From assembly GCA_045430285.1 (NCBI GenBank), contig JAILXV010000001.1, positions 496,001 through 560,000 on the forward strand: a stretch of DNA of 64,000 bases, given 5' to 3'. The stretch comes from Agarilytica sp045430285 (GTDB lineage Bacteria > Pseudomonadota > Gammaproteobacteria > Pseudomonadales > Cellvibrionaceae). Shown here piece by piece: positions 45,025-54,132 of the stretch (positions within the stretch are counted from its first letter, which is position 1; each line of letters opens with the position of its first letter). The position numbers were made by a program, and so were the translations under genes. The notes below the pieces were generated by a model. That model was not told where the DNA came from. It saw nothing but the letters and a program-made list of their open reading frames with translations, and did no database searches.

Positions 45025-48000
45025 ATGCGGTTGAAATCCATTAAGCTAGCCGGCTTCAAATCCTTCGTTGACCCTACAACAGTCGGTTTCCCCAGTAATT
45101 TAAGCGCCGTTGTTGGTCCTAATGGGTGTGGTAAATCCAATATCATTGACGCCGTAAGATGGGTGATGGGCGAATCTTCCGCGAAGAATCTGCGTGGCGA
45201 AGCCATGACCGATGTTATTTTCAACGGTTCAAGCAGTCGTAAACCTATTGGACAAGCGTCTATTGAACTTGTGTTTGATAACTCAGACGGCAGTGTCACG
45301 GGTGAATATGCCGGTTATTCCGAAATTGCAGTGCGTCGTAAGGTCACACGAGAGAACCAGAACTTTTATTATCTCAACGGCAACAAGTGCCGTCGTCGAG
45401 ATATCACCGACATTTTTCTAGGCACAGGCTTAGGTCCTCGCAGTTACGCCATCATTGAGCAGGGCATGATTTCCCGTCTTATTGAAGCAAAGCCCGAAGA
45501 GTTGCGGGTCTACATCGAAGAAGCGGCGGGAATATCGAAATACAAAGAGCGGCGTCGTGATACCGAAAACCGGATGAATCGTACCCGTGAAAACCTTGAG
45601 CGTCTTACGGATTTACGTGAAGAGCTTGAGCGTCAGTTGTCTCGTCTGGAAAGACAGTCTCAAGCCGCCAATAAGTATAGTGAATTCAAGAAGTTAGAGC
45701 GTGAACTTAAATCACAACTTCAAGCGTTGCGTTACGCGTTGTTGGCCACAGATTCTGACGAGAAGAAAAAGGTCATTACCGAGTTAGAGCTTACCGTAGA
45801 GGCGAGCGTTACCGAACAGGTTCATCACGATTCGGCCATTGAAAAGCACCGTACAGAGCATTCCGAGTTAAGCGATAAGTTTAACGAAGTGCAGGGTCGT
45901 TACTATGCAATCGGTTCAGACATTGCCCGTATCGAACAAACCATCCAGCATGCACAAGAGCGTGAGCGTCAGTTAAAAATCGACTTGGATCAAGTGACCC
46001 GCGATTGTACTGAAGCCGAAGAGCACCTAAGTGCCGATGCGCTGAAAGCCGAAGGCTGGGCGGCAGAGCTTCTCGAAATTGAACCTGAGCTCGAAATGAT
46101 CAAGGAATCTGAAGAGGATTCCAGCGGTGCGCTTGTAGAAGCCGAAGAAGGCATGCATGTTTGGCAGCAAGAATGGGATCATTTTAATCAGAAAGCCGCT
46201 GAACCACGTCAGCAAGCAGAAGTTCAGCAGTCACGCATCAAATACCTAGATCAAGTTCAACAGCGTGTTATTGAGCGTATCGATAAGCTCGAAGCTGAGC
46301 GGGATAACCTCGTCGTCGGCGATGTAAAAGACGAGATTGATGAATTAGAAGAAAGCCTCGCCGAATCTACAATCGAATTGGATGATAAAAACATTCAAAT
46401 TGAGGCGCTTTCTGAGCAAGTTGAAGAGCATCGCGAATCACTGCAGAGCATGACTGATGAACGGGACAACTGTCGTGATGAACTCAGAACATCAAAAGGC
46501 CGTTTAGCGTCTTTGGAAGCACTTCAACAAGCGGCTTTGGCCGGTGAATCTGAAACCGCGAATGAGTGGCTAGAAGTTCAGGGCTTGAGTGATTACCCCC
46601 GACTCGTTGAGAAAATTTCCGTTGAAGACGATTGGAATGTTGCCGCAGAAGTGGTGCTGGGTAAATCCTTGCAAGCGGTCTATGCCGATAGCGCAATAGA
46701 TGGCCTTAGCCAAAAGCTCAAAGATCTGTCTAAAGGCGAGTTAATGCTCGTGCACGGCGGCATTGCCCCGAGCGCAGGCGCCGAAACTTTATTGAGTAAA
46801 ATCACCACGGATATCGACATCAGTGCCTTGGTTGATGGTGTCTTGGTTGCGGACTCACTGTCTGATGCCCTTAGTCGACGCGCTGGACTCAAAGCGAATG
46901 AGTCAATTGTCACCAAGGATGGCTTATGGCTAGGCTCGAACTGGATAAAAGTCGTCAAAGAAGACGATGAGCATAGCGGTGTCATTGCGCGTAAAGATGA
47001 AATTGAGCGCTTAAAAGCCTCATCAGAAACTCTTGAGAGCACGAGCGAAAAGCTTGGTGAGCAGCTTGACCACCTTAAGAATACCTTACGCGATACTGAA
47101 ACTAAGCGCGAATCCTTACGTAAAGAAATCGAATCTCTAGGGCGGCAGCACGGCGAAGTGCGAGCACAGCTCAGCGCAAAAAAAGCCAAGGTAGAGCAAG
47201 TGCTCGAGGGGCGTGAACGTGCCGAACGGGATATTGATGAAGCGAAGGCGCAACTCGCAGCCGAAAGTGAAAATTTGGTAGATGCGCGCACAAAATTGCA
47301 CGATGCAATTGCCGCTATGGAAGTCGATACCGCTGAGCGGGAAACGTTGCTTAGCCAACGAGATGAGATCCGAGGTAAGTTGGATCACGCCCGCCAAGCA
47401 GCGCGCCACGATAAAGATAAGTCTCACGCCTTGGCAATGCGTCACCAATCGGTGAAAACACAATTAGAATCCGTTCGTCAGGGACTATCTCGTCTGAAAG
47501 AACAAATGCAGCGTTTGGCTGAGCGTAAAGAAAGTTTGCAAGCGGCTTTATCCGATAGCCAAGAACCTGCAACGGAACATCAGTTGGAACTTGAAGGCCA
47601 CCTAGAGAAACGGGTATCCGTCGAGCAGCGGCTTGGCGAAGCACGTAAAGAAATGGAAGAGTCCGAGGCCGCTTTACGAACTTCCGAGAAAAACCGTTCC
47701 CAAGTCGAGCAGGTTCTGAGTGGTTTGCGGTCAAATTTGGAATCTGCGCGACTACAAGCCCAAACACTCGATGTACAACGTCAAAACTTAAAGCAGCAGC
47801 TGGCAGATGAAGAGCTTGATATTGAAGCCGTTGTTGAAAGTCTTGAAGAAGATATGACGGAACAGAGCTTGGAGCAAGAACTGGAAAAAGTCGGTAATCG
47901 AATCTCTCGCCTTGGGCCAATTAACTTGGCGGCGATCGAAGAGTATAAAACCGAATCTGAGCGTAAAAACTACCTTGATGCGCAAAATGAAGACCTGCAA

Positions 48001-48525
48001 GAAGCCTTGGAAACACTTGAGGGTGCCATCAAAAAAATCGATCGCGAGACCCGTACCCGATTTAAAGAAACTTACGATCAAGTGAACTCAGGCCTACAGG
48101 AGTTGTTTCCAAAAGTATTTGGTGGTGGTCACGCCTATTTGGAACTTACTGGCGAAGACCTGCTCGATACAGGTATCGCCATTATGGCGCGACCTCCTGG
48201 CAAGAAAAACAGCACCATTCATTTGTTATCGGGTGGCGAAAAAGCGCTGACTGCAATCGCGTTGGTTTTCTCAATCTTTAGATTGAACCCCGCGCCGTTT
48301 TGTATGCTGGACGAAGTCGATGCGCCATTGGATGATGCAAACGTTGGCCGTTATGCGCGTATCGTTGAAGAGATGTCTTCACAGGTCCAGTTTATTTACA
48401 TTACGCATAACAAAATTGCGATGGAAATGGCGCACCAGTTACTCGGTGTGACGATGCATGAACCAGGTGTTTCGCGGATGGTAACCGTGAATGTGGACGA
48501 AGCAGCGGAGCTTGCAGCGTCTTAG
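45025..48525 (+). CDS. smc: chromosome segregation protein SMC
   Basis: SMC, 1166 residues, an ABC-type ATPase that folds and segregates the chromosome. Walker A is GPNGCGKSN (31-39), the Q loop follows, the signature is LLSGGEKALTAIALVFSI, and Walker B is FCMLDEVDAPLDDAN. Long coiled coils (about 165-505 and 680-1020) flank a hinge domain near residues 510-660 (QGLSDYPRLVEKISVEDDW, then AEVVLG). The protein is complete and of the usual length. It leads the group smc-zipA-ligA, common in gammaproteobacteria with this type of SMC. Confidence 0.97.
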   Translation: MRLKSIKLAGFKSFVDPTTVGFPSNLSAVVGPNGCGKSNIIDAVRWVMGESSAKNLRGEAMTDVIFNGSSSRKPIGQASIELVFDNSDGSVTGEYAGYSEIAVRRKVTRENQNFYYLNGNKCRRRDITDIFLGTGLGPRSYAIIEQGMISRLIEAKPEELRVYIEEAAGISKYKERRRDTENRMNRTRENLERLTDLREELERQLSRLERQSQAANKYSEFKKLERELKSQLQALRYALLATDSDEKKKVITELELTVEASVTEQVHHDSAIEKHRTEHSELSDKFNEVQGRYYAIGSDIARIEQTIQHAQERERQLKIDLDQVTRDCTEAEEHLSADALKAEGWAAELLEIEPELEMIKESEEDSSGALVEAEEGMHVWQQEWDHFNQKAAEPRQQAEVQQSRIKYLDQVQQRVIERIDKLEAERDNLVVGDVKDEIDELEESLAESTIELDDKNIQIEALSEQVEEHRESLQSMTDERDNCRDELRTSKGRLASLEALQQAALAGESETANEWLEVQGLSDYPRLVEKISVEDDWNVAAEVVLGKSLQAVYADSAIDGLSQKLKDLSKGELMLVHGGIAPSAGAETLLSKITTDIDISALVDGVLVADSLSDALSRRAGLKANESIVTKDGLWLGSNWIKVVKEDDEHSGVIARKDEIERLKASSETLESTSEKLGEQLDHLKNTLRDTETKRESLRKEIESLGRQHGEVRAQLSAKKAKVEQVLEGRERAERDIDEAKAQLAAESENLVDARTKLHDAIAAMEVDTAERETLLSQRDEIRGKLDHARQAARHDKDKSHALAMRHQSVKTQLESVRQGLSRLKEQMQRLAERKESLQAALSDSQEPATEHQLELEGHLEKRVSVEQRLGEARKEMEESEAALRTSEKNRSQVEQVLSGLRSNLESARLQAQTLDVQRQNLKQQLADEELDIEAVVESLEEDMTEQSLEQELEKVGNRISRLGPINLAAIEEYKTESERKNYLDAQNEDLQEALETLEGAIKKIDRETRTRFKETYDQVNSGLQELFPKVFGGGHAYLELTGEDLLDTGIAIMARPPGKKNSTIHLLSGGEKALTAIALVFSIFRLNPAPFCMLDEVDAPLDDANVGRYARIVEEMSSQVQFIYITHNKIAMEMAHQLLGVTMHEPGVSRMVTVNVDEAAELAAS

Positions 48526-48611
48526 TTTGTTTGACTATCGCAATTGGGTTATATGCAGATTAAATTTGCAGTTGTGCTGAAAATTACACTGAATACGAGA
48601 GGGGAATATCA

Positions 48612-49796
48612 GTGAAAGATTGGTTAACCGTTATCATTGTGCTGCTTATCATCGGAATTGTGCTTGATGGTATTCGCCGAGCGCGGTTGGCGAGGCGTGA
48701 GAATATCTCTTTATCAAAAAATGCCAAAAAGGCAGATAGAGAAAGCGATTTTTCCGTTAGTTCCAGTGAATTCCCTTCCGGCGGAGCGAGAGTTGCAACC
48801 GTTCGCGATGAAAAGCTTGCCGAAGACCTCAACGATAATGTCCGCAAAAATTTTGAATCCCAACGCGTAACTGCCGGTGCACCAAGACGCATCCCCGAAC
48901 AAGTCTCACTTAACTTGGACGAATCGGTTCCTATGTTAATGGACTCTGTCGAAGAAACTGAGGTCGATGAGATTGATGGCGAAGCTCCGTTAGAAGATTC
49001 GGTCCTAGAAAATGAAGAAGCAAACGCCCAACAAACTTATGCTCAAGCTCCTGGTGATGACATAGCGTCAGAACAAACACCCTATGCCGACGATTCAGAT
49101 AGTGAATACGAAGATGATCTGGTCGATGATGAATCAGATGAGTATAACGATCATCGTGAACCCGCGATTGGTAATTTAGAGGATATGCAAGACGACTCCC
49201 TGGATGATGAACCCGCGTTGTCCAAGCCTCGGCCCGCTTCACATAGAAATAAAGCATATGCTCAACCCCCTAAGCAGCAAGAACCCGCAATTGAGCAGCG
49301 TTCATCTGAGACTAAAGTTAAAGATAAGCCTCTCGAAGAAAAGCCAGATATTGTTTACGAAGAGCCAGATGAAGTGCTCATCATGAATTTGATGGCGAAA
49401 TCGGGGCAGCGCATCGCTGGCAGTGATTTGTTAGCCGCGTTAATGCAAGAAGGCCTTAAATTTGGTGATATGGATATTTTTCATCGTCACAAGGATAACG
49501 ATGGCGATGGCCCAATTATTTACAGTATTGCCAACATGGTAGTGCCAGGTACGTTTAACTTGGCCGAAATGAATGAGTTTGAAACCCCTGGGGTTAGCAT
49601 GTTCCTAAGCCTGCCAGTAGCGGGGGAGAGCCTTGCGGCATACAACGACTTGGCGGTTACAGCAAAAAATTTAGCCAGCACGCTCGGTTGTGAATTGAAA
49701 GACGAAAACCGCAGTGTCATGACGAACCAAACCATTGAGCATGGTCGTCAGCGCGTTATTGAATATGAGCGAAAGCGAAAACTAGCGCGCGCCTAA
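48612..49796 (+). CDS. zipA: cell division protein ZipA
   Basis: ZipA, 394 residues, tethers FtsZ to the inner membrane. The GTG start at 48612 is preceded by GAGGGG. The N-terminal membrane helix (about 4-20, WLTVIIVLLIIGIVLDG) and the basic RRARLARR are followed by a long acidic, Pro/Gln-rich linker (about 90-245). The C-terminal FtsZ-binding domain (from about 252) has VLIMNLMAKSGQRIAGSDLLAAL and FETPGVSMFLSLP. It is 86 bases after smc and 19 bases before ligA. Confidence 0.95.
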   Translation: MKDWLTVIIVLLIIGIVLDGIRRARLARRENISLSKNAKKADRESDFSVSSSEFPSGGARVATVRDEKLAEDLNDNVRKNFESQRVTAGAPRRIPEQVSLNLDESVPMLMDSVEETEVDEIDGEAPLEDSVLENEEANAQQTYAQAPGDDIASEQTPYADDSDSEYEDDLVDDESDEYNDHREPAIGNLEDMQDDSLDDEPALSKPRPASHRNKAYAQPPKQQEPAIEQRSSETKVKDKPLEEKPDIVYEEPDEVLIMNLMAKSGQRIAGSDLLAALMQEGLKFGDMDIFHRHKDNDGDGPIIYSIANMVVPGTFNLAEMNEFETPGVSMFLSLPVAGESLAAYNDLAVTAKNLASTLGCELKDENRSVMTNQTIEHGRQRVIEYERKRKLARA

Positions 49797-49815
49797 AATG
49801 AGTGAGGAAAACTAA

Positions 49816-51843
49816 ATGGCGGCGATAGATGATGTCATCGAACGTCTTGAAGCCCTTAAGCAGCAACTCAATTATCACGGACATCGATATTATGTCCTCG
49901 ATGACCCTGAAATTCCTGACGCCGAATACGACCGGCTCTTTCAGGAACTCAGTTCTTTAGAAGAATCCCATCCCGAACTTATTACTTCCGATTCGCCCTC
50001 GCAGCGAGTGGGTGCAGTACCTGTAAGTGATTTTGATTCTGTGAAACACGAAGTGCCCATGCTATCTCTTGGAAATGCGTTTAGTGCAGAAGATTTAATT
50101 GCTTTTGATGAACGTGTACGTGACCGTCTAAAAACAGACGAGGTGATTCAGTACGCCTGTGAACCTAAGTACGATGGCATCGCGATTAGCTTGTTGTATA
50201 AAAATGGTGTGTTAATTCGTGGCGCAACACGGGGTGATGGTGAAACCGGCGAGGACATTACGCAAAATGTTCGTACCATCGGTTCCATTCCGATGCGCTT
50301 ACTTGGCTCGGGTTACCCCGAAATGTTAGAAGTGCGCGGTGAAATTTATATGCCGCACAGAGGTTTTAATGATCTCAATCAGCAAGCGATTGAGGCGGGT
50401 GACAAAGCCTTTGTTAACCCTCGAAATGCCGCCGCAGGTAGCCTCAGACAAAAAGACTCTTCAGTTACGGCAACACGTCCTTTAGTGATGTGTGGCTACA
50501 GCGTTGGCTGGTATGAAAACGGCGTAATGCCTGAGACACATTTTGATATTCTTTCCGAATTAAGTGACTGGGGATTTTTCATCAGCGCATATCGTCGCGA
50601 GGCGCTGGGGATAGAAGAGTGTTTGGCGTACTACGAATACCTCGGTGAAGAACGCAGTAAAATGCCTTTCGATATCGATGGCATCGTCTTTAAAGTCAAT
50701 AACCTAGACCTACAAGAAAAGTTAGGCAAAGTTTCACGCGCGCCGCGCTGGGCCATTGCATATAAATTTCCGGCGCAAGAAGAAATGACAGTGCTGAATG
50801 ATGTTAAATATCAAGTAGGTAGAACCGGAGCTATTACGCCTGTTGCGAAAGTTGAACCCGTATTTGTAGGTGGTGTAACCGTATCGAATGTTACTTTGCA
50901 TAATAGAGACGAAATCGATCGGCTCGGGTTACATATTGGTGACACAGTGATTGTGCGTCGGGCGGGTGATGTGATTCCGCAAATTGTTTCCGTTGTGGAA
51001 TCAAAACGCCCTGAAAACTCTGATCCGGTAGGCTTTCCTACGCATTGTCCTGTGTGTGATTCGGCCATCTCCGTTAAAGAGGGTGAAGTGGTTTCTCGCT
51101 GTAGTGGTGGAATTGTATGTGAAGCCCAAACCAAGGAAGCCATTAAACATTTTGCTTCTCGTAATGCTATGGATATTGATGGTCTAGGCGATAAAATTGT
51201 AGAGCAATTTGTTGATGAAGGTTTAATTCACTCAGTAGCCGACCTGTATGCACTCAGTAAGGAGTCCCTTGTTGAGTTGGAACGTATGGGTGAAAAATCC
51301 GTAGATAATCTTTTAAACGCAATTGAAGATAGTAAAAATTCAACCTTAGCGCGTTTTCTATTTTCTTTAGGGATTCGTGAAGTTGGGCAAACCACGGCGA
51401 GAAACCTAGCGCGCGCGTTTGGCTCGTTAAACCGATTACGCGGCGCGACTATGGAAGATTTGCAAGCTGTTGATGATATCGGCCCGATTGCGGCCGGCTA
51501 CGTCGTCGATTTTTTTGCACACGAGCAAAACAATAATATTGTGGATGCCTTGGTGGCGGCTGGCATTCACTGGGAAGACGTTGTGGTGCCTACTGAAGCG
51601 GAACAGCCATTGGCAGGTAAAACCTATGTGCTGACGGGCACGTTAGAAACAATGACTCGCGACGAGGGTAAGGAAAAACTCCAGGCCTTGGGTGCTAAAG
51701 TGTCTGGTAGTGTTTCCGCAAAGACTCATTGTGTAATTGCTGGTCCTGGCGCCGGATCAAAGCTAGCGAAAGCAGAATCTTTGAGTATCGACGTACTGGA
51801 TGAGCAGGGGTTCATTGCAATGTTAGAAGAGCTGAATTCATGA
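49816..51843 (+). CDS. ligA: NAD-dependent DNA ligase LigA
   Basis: LigA, 675 residues, seals nicks with NAD. The adenylated lysine is K118 in CEPKYDG. The N-terminal Ia part binds NAD (YYVLDDPEIPDAEYD). An OB fold is followed by a four-cysteine zinc finger (CPVCDSAI ... CSGGIVCEAQ). Helix-hairpin-helix repeats come next (about 455-580), then a BRCT domain (about 595-675, GKTYVLTGTLETMTRDE). The start ATG directly follows a five-codon mini-frame whose GAGGAA serves as its binding site. It overlaps the next gene by four bases. Confidence 0.97.
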   Translation: MAAIDDVIERLEALKQQLNYHGHRYYVLDDPEIPDAEYDRLFQELSSLEESHPELITSDSPSQRVGAVPVSDFDSVKHEVPMLSLGNAFSAEDLIAFDERVRDRLKTDEVIQYACEPKYDGIAISLLYKNGVLIRGATRGDGETGEDITQNVRTIGSIPMRLLGSGYPEMLEVRGEIYMPHRGFNDLNQQAIEAGDKAFVNPRNAAAGSLRQKDSSVTATRPLVMCGYSVGWYENGVMPETHFDILSELSDWGFFISAYRREALGIEECLAYYEYLGEERSKMPFDIDGIVFKVNNLDLQEKLGKVSRAPRWAIAYKFPAQEEMTVLNDVKYQVGRTGAITPVAKVEPVFVGGVTVSNVTLHNRDEIDRLGLHIGDTVIVRRAGDVIPQIVSVVESKRPENSDPVGFPTHCPVCDSAISVKEGEVVSRCSGGIVCEAQTKEAIKHFASRNAMDIDGLGDKIVEQFVDEGLIHSVADLYALSKESLVELERMGEKSVDNLLNAIEDSKNSTLARFLFSLGIREVGQTTARNLARAFGSLNRLRGATMEDLQAVDDIGPIAAGYVVDFFAHEQNNNIVDALVAAGIHWEDVVVPTEAEQPLAGKTYVLTGTLETMTRDEGKEKLQALGAKVSGSVSAKTHCVIAGPGAGSKLAKAESLSIDVLDEQGFIAMLEELNS

Positions 51844-52484
51844 ACCGCCGTAACGCTGGATATATAACACACATAAATGGTGTTGCTTTGGTTTCTAAGT
51901 TGGGGCTCGTGATATCGCTTGCTTTTTTATTTGGTTGTGCGAGTTCGCCGCCAAAGCATCTCGATAATGTGTGCAGTATTTTTGATGAGAAAGACGGTTG
52001 GTACAAAGATGCAAAAAAGGCCACTAAGAAGTGGGGTATCCCGATCGCCACGAATATGGCTTTTATGCATCAAGAATCCCGATTCGTCGCTAAAGCTAAG
52101 CCCCCCCGTACAAAAATTTTAGGCTTTATCCCAGGGCCAAGAAAAAGCAGCTCTTATGGTTACTCCCAAGCAAAAGACGAAACATGGGATTGGTATAAAA
52201 AAGGTTCCGGCCATTGGGGTGCCGACCGAAACGATTTTGACGATGCGATCGATTTCGTTGCTTGGTATAACCATATCAGCGTGAAAAAACGAAAAGTCCC
52301 GTCGGACCCCTATGCTTTGTATTTAGCCTATCATGAAGGTCATGGGGGTTATGCTCGCGGCACCTATAAAAAGAAGCCTTGGCTTAAAAAGGTCGCTCGT
52401 AAAGTCGCCAACCGTGCATATCGCTATGATAATCAATTAAAGAAATGCGAAGATCGTTTAAGCTCTTCTTGGTGGCCGTTCTAA
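51840..52484 (+). CDS. lytic-transglycosylase-like lipoprotein
   Basis: A 214-residue lipoprotein overlapping ligA by 4 bases (ATGA). The lipobox is FLFGC (Cys33). The mature part resembles an SLT (soluble lytic transglycosylase) fold of the short kind: a helix with HQESRFVAKA carrying the probable catalytic Glu, then SSSYGYSQAKDETWDWY (the G-x-x-Q-x-x-x-x-T-type motif) and LYLAYHEGHGGYARGTYKKK (conserved YHxGxG/Y). It would cut peptidoglycan at the outer membrane. Substrate and regulation are not visible. The end is rich in Trp and basic residues. Confidence 0.85.
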   Translation: MNRRNAGYITHINGVALVSKLGLVISLAFLFGCASSPPKHLDNVCSIFDEKDGWYKDAKKATKKWGIPIATNMAFMHQESRFVAKAKPPRTKILGFIPGPRKSSSYGYSQAKDETWDWYKKGSGHWGADRNDFDDAIDFVAWYNHISVKKRKVPSDPYALYLAYHEGHGGYARGTYKKKPWLKKVARKVANRAYRYDNQLKKCEDRLSSSWWPF

Positions 52485-52554
52485 ATATAGAAAACTAACG
52501 TATTGCGCAATAAAAAAAGCTAAAAGCCTAAAAAGGCAACTAGAGGCATAAGTA

Positions 52555-52974
52555 ATGGATCAAGAATCGATTGTTTACGGATGTATAAAAGACCTAGCGG
52601 GGGAGCAGCTAGATGTTGACCGTCGTCGCAATAATAGGCGCGCAATGCTTGAGCTGCCCAACGCGGAAGAATGGCCTTATCTTTGTCGTGAGATGTTTGC
52701 GCTGCCCCAGGTAGAGGTAGGGCAGGACCGTTACCTAACCGAGGTTATGCATTTTGGGGCATCCTATAAAGCCATTGAGTATGAATGGTCTGAATGGATG
52801 AAACGCTTTGAAAAACTCCTAGACAGTTTGTACTGGGTGTCCGCAGTCGTGCATTTGGAAACAGAGCTTTCTGGTATTCATACTTTTACCTGGGAAAGCC
52901 GGATGAATGGTCATGTGCCAGGTTCAGGCCGTCAGTCTATTCGTTGTGAGTGGACGCAAGAGAAGACCTTTTGA
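52555..52974 (+). CDS. hypothetical protein
   Basis: A 139-residue soluble protein, no signal. It has a helical N-terminus (VDRRRNNRRAMLEL), a middle with EWPYLCREMFALPQVEVGQ, and a beta-rich end (LSGIHTFTWESRMNG). I do not recognise the family. Its stop overlaps the start of the HAD gene in a TTGA arrangement, so the two are probably translationally coupled. This makes a functional link with the phosphatase likely, but nothing in the sequence says what. Confidence 0.65.
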   Translation: MDQESIVYGCIKDLAGEQLDVDRRRNNRRAMLELPNAEEWPYLCREMFALPQVEVGQDRYLTEVMHFGASYKAIEYEWSEWMKRFEKLLDSLYWVSAVVHLETELSGIHTFTWESRMNGHVPGSGRQSIRCEWTQEKTF

Positions 52975-53840
52975 TTTTGCTTGCTGAAGAGTTACATAAA
53001 TTAGAAAACCACGAGCTAAAAAAGCAGCACATAAAAGTCGCGTTTTTTGATATTGACGGCACATTACTTGGTTTAGATGGGCAGTACAGTGACGCCTCCA
53101 AACAGCAGATTCTCCGTTTAAAAGCGTCTGGGATTAAAGTTGCAATAGCATCGGGGCGCCCAAATTTTGCAGCCAAGTTTATTGTTGATGAATTATCTAT
53201 AAGTGATCCAGGTGTATTTTGTACTGGCGCACATGTATATTGCCCGACAACACGAAATACTTTGGTGATGCAGGGTGTTTCGGCATCCCTTAGTCAGCGC
53301 CTCACGGAGGCCCTGAGAAACAACGATATATACTATGAGCTTTACACCGCTGAAGATTATTTTATTGAGTCGGATAAGTGTGAAGACATTGGAAAAACGC
53401 ACGCCAGCCATATGCGGCAGGCGCCTCAGAATCGGAATTTTGATGCGCTAATTGGCGTTGAGTCTGTCGTCAAATTTTTAATTGCTGTTGATAGTGTGGA
53501 AGAGCATGAAAAATTATTTGATTTGGAACGCGCATTTCCCGAGTGCCAATTTGCATATGCAAAAATTGCCGCTCACCCTGACTGGTTATTTGCGAGCGTG
53601 ATCGACAAAGATGCTTGCAAACATCAAGCCTTTGACTATTTGTTGGACTATTACAAAGTGTCTGCAGAGAATGTGATAAGTTTTGGTGATGCTCAATCGG
53701 ATAAAGTGTTTCTGGAACGGGCTGGTACAGGCGTTGCCATGGGACAAGCGGCGGACGACGTGAAGTCGGTGGCGAATTACGTTACTCGCCCCGTATGGGA
53801 TGATGGTGTTGCGTATGCAATTTCGCGATTAATACAATAG
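52971..53840 (+). CDS. HAD-IIB (Cof-type) phosphatase
   Basis: A haloacid-dehalogenase-superfamily phosphatase of about 289 residues. Catalytic motif I is FFDIDGTLLG (nucleophile Asp and acid Asp), motif II lies in VAIASGRPN, and motifs III-IV are in ISFGDAQSDKVFLERAGTG with a conserved Asp pair. The cap is the IIB type inserted between motifs II and III. The TTG at 52971 overlaps the upstream stop (TTGA); a GTG at 52950 would overlap by 25 bases and has no clear binding site. The substrate is unknown; Cof-type enzymes act on sugar phosphates and related small molecules. Confidence 0.88.
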   Translation: MILLAEELHKLENHELKKQHIKVAFFDIDGTLLGLDGQYSDASKQQILRLKASGIKVAIASGRPNFAAKFIVDELSISDPGVFCTGAHVYCPTTRNTLVMQGVSASLSQRLTEALRNNDIYYELYTAEDYFIESDKCEDIGKTHASHMRQAPQNRNFDALIGVESVVKFLIAVDSVEEHEKLFDLERAFPECQFAYAKIAAHPDWLFASVIDKDACKHQAFDYLLDYYKVSAENVISFGDAQSDKVFLERAGTGVAMGQAADDVKSVANYVTRPVWDDGVAYAISRLIQ

Positions 53841-53877
53841 CACGTAGATAAGATATTCATGCAGAGCAAACTATATA

Positions 53878-54132
53878 ATGAAATTTAAAGTACGTTTTCA
53901 ACGTCGTTATAGTGTGATGATTACCATCATCGCATGTGCGTCTTCCATTTTGATGATGGTGAAACGTTTTGGCTTTCCTGAAGAACAAGTGGTTCAAATT
54001 ATATGGGTATCTCTTGGGTTTTTGGTGGCGATTATTTTGGTTGCCGCGCCCATTGCATTTCTTGGCCGCTGGATTGCGGAGCGAGCGGACAAACAGGAAA
54101 ACCTTGATCATATAGAACAGAACGACCCATGA
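53878..54132 (+). CDS. small membrane protein
   Basis: An 84-residue protein with two hydrophobic segments (about 13-28 and 40-62) and a basic N-terminus (MKFKVRFQRRYSVM). I do not recognise the family. It overlaps the AraC-type regulator by 4 bases (ATGA), so the two are made together. It lies 37 bases after the HAD gene. The role is unknown. Confidence 0.65.
   Translation: MKFKVRFQRRYSVMITIIACASSILMMVKRFGFPEEQVVQIIWVSLGFLVAIILVAAPIAFLGRWIAERADKQENLDHIEQNDP

Noticed and set aside
49798..49815. Five-codon mini-frame (MSEEN) ending directly before the ligA ATG
   Set aside because: Probably chance: the GAGGAA in it is the ligA ribosome binding site; no repeat codons or attenuator structure.
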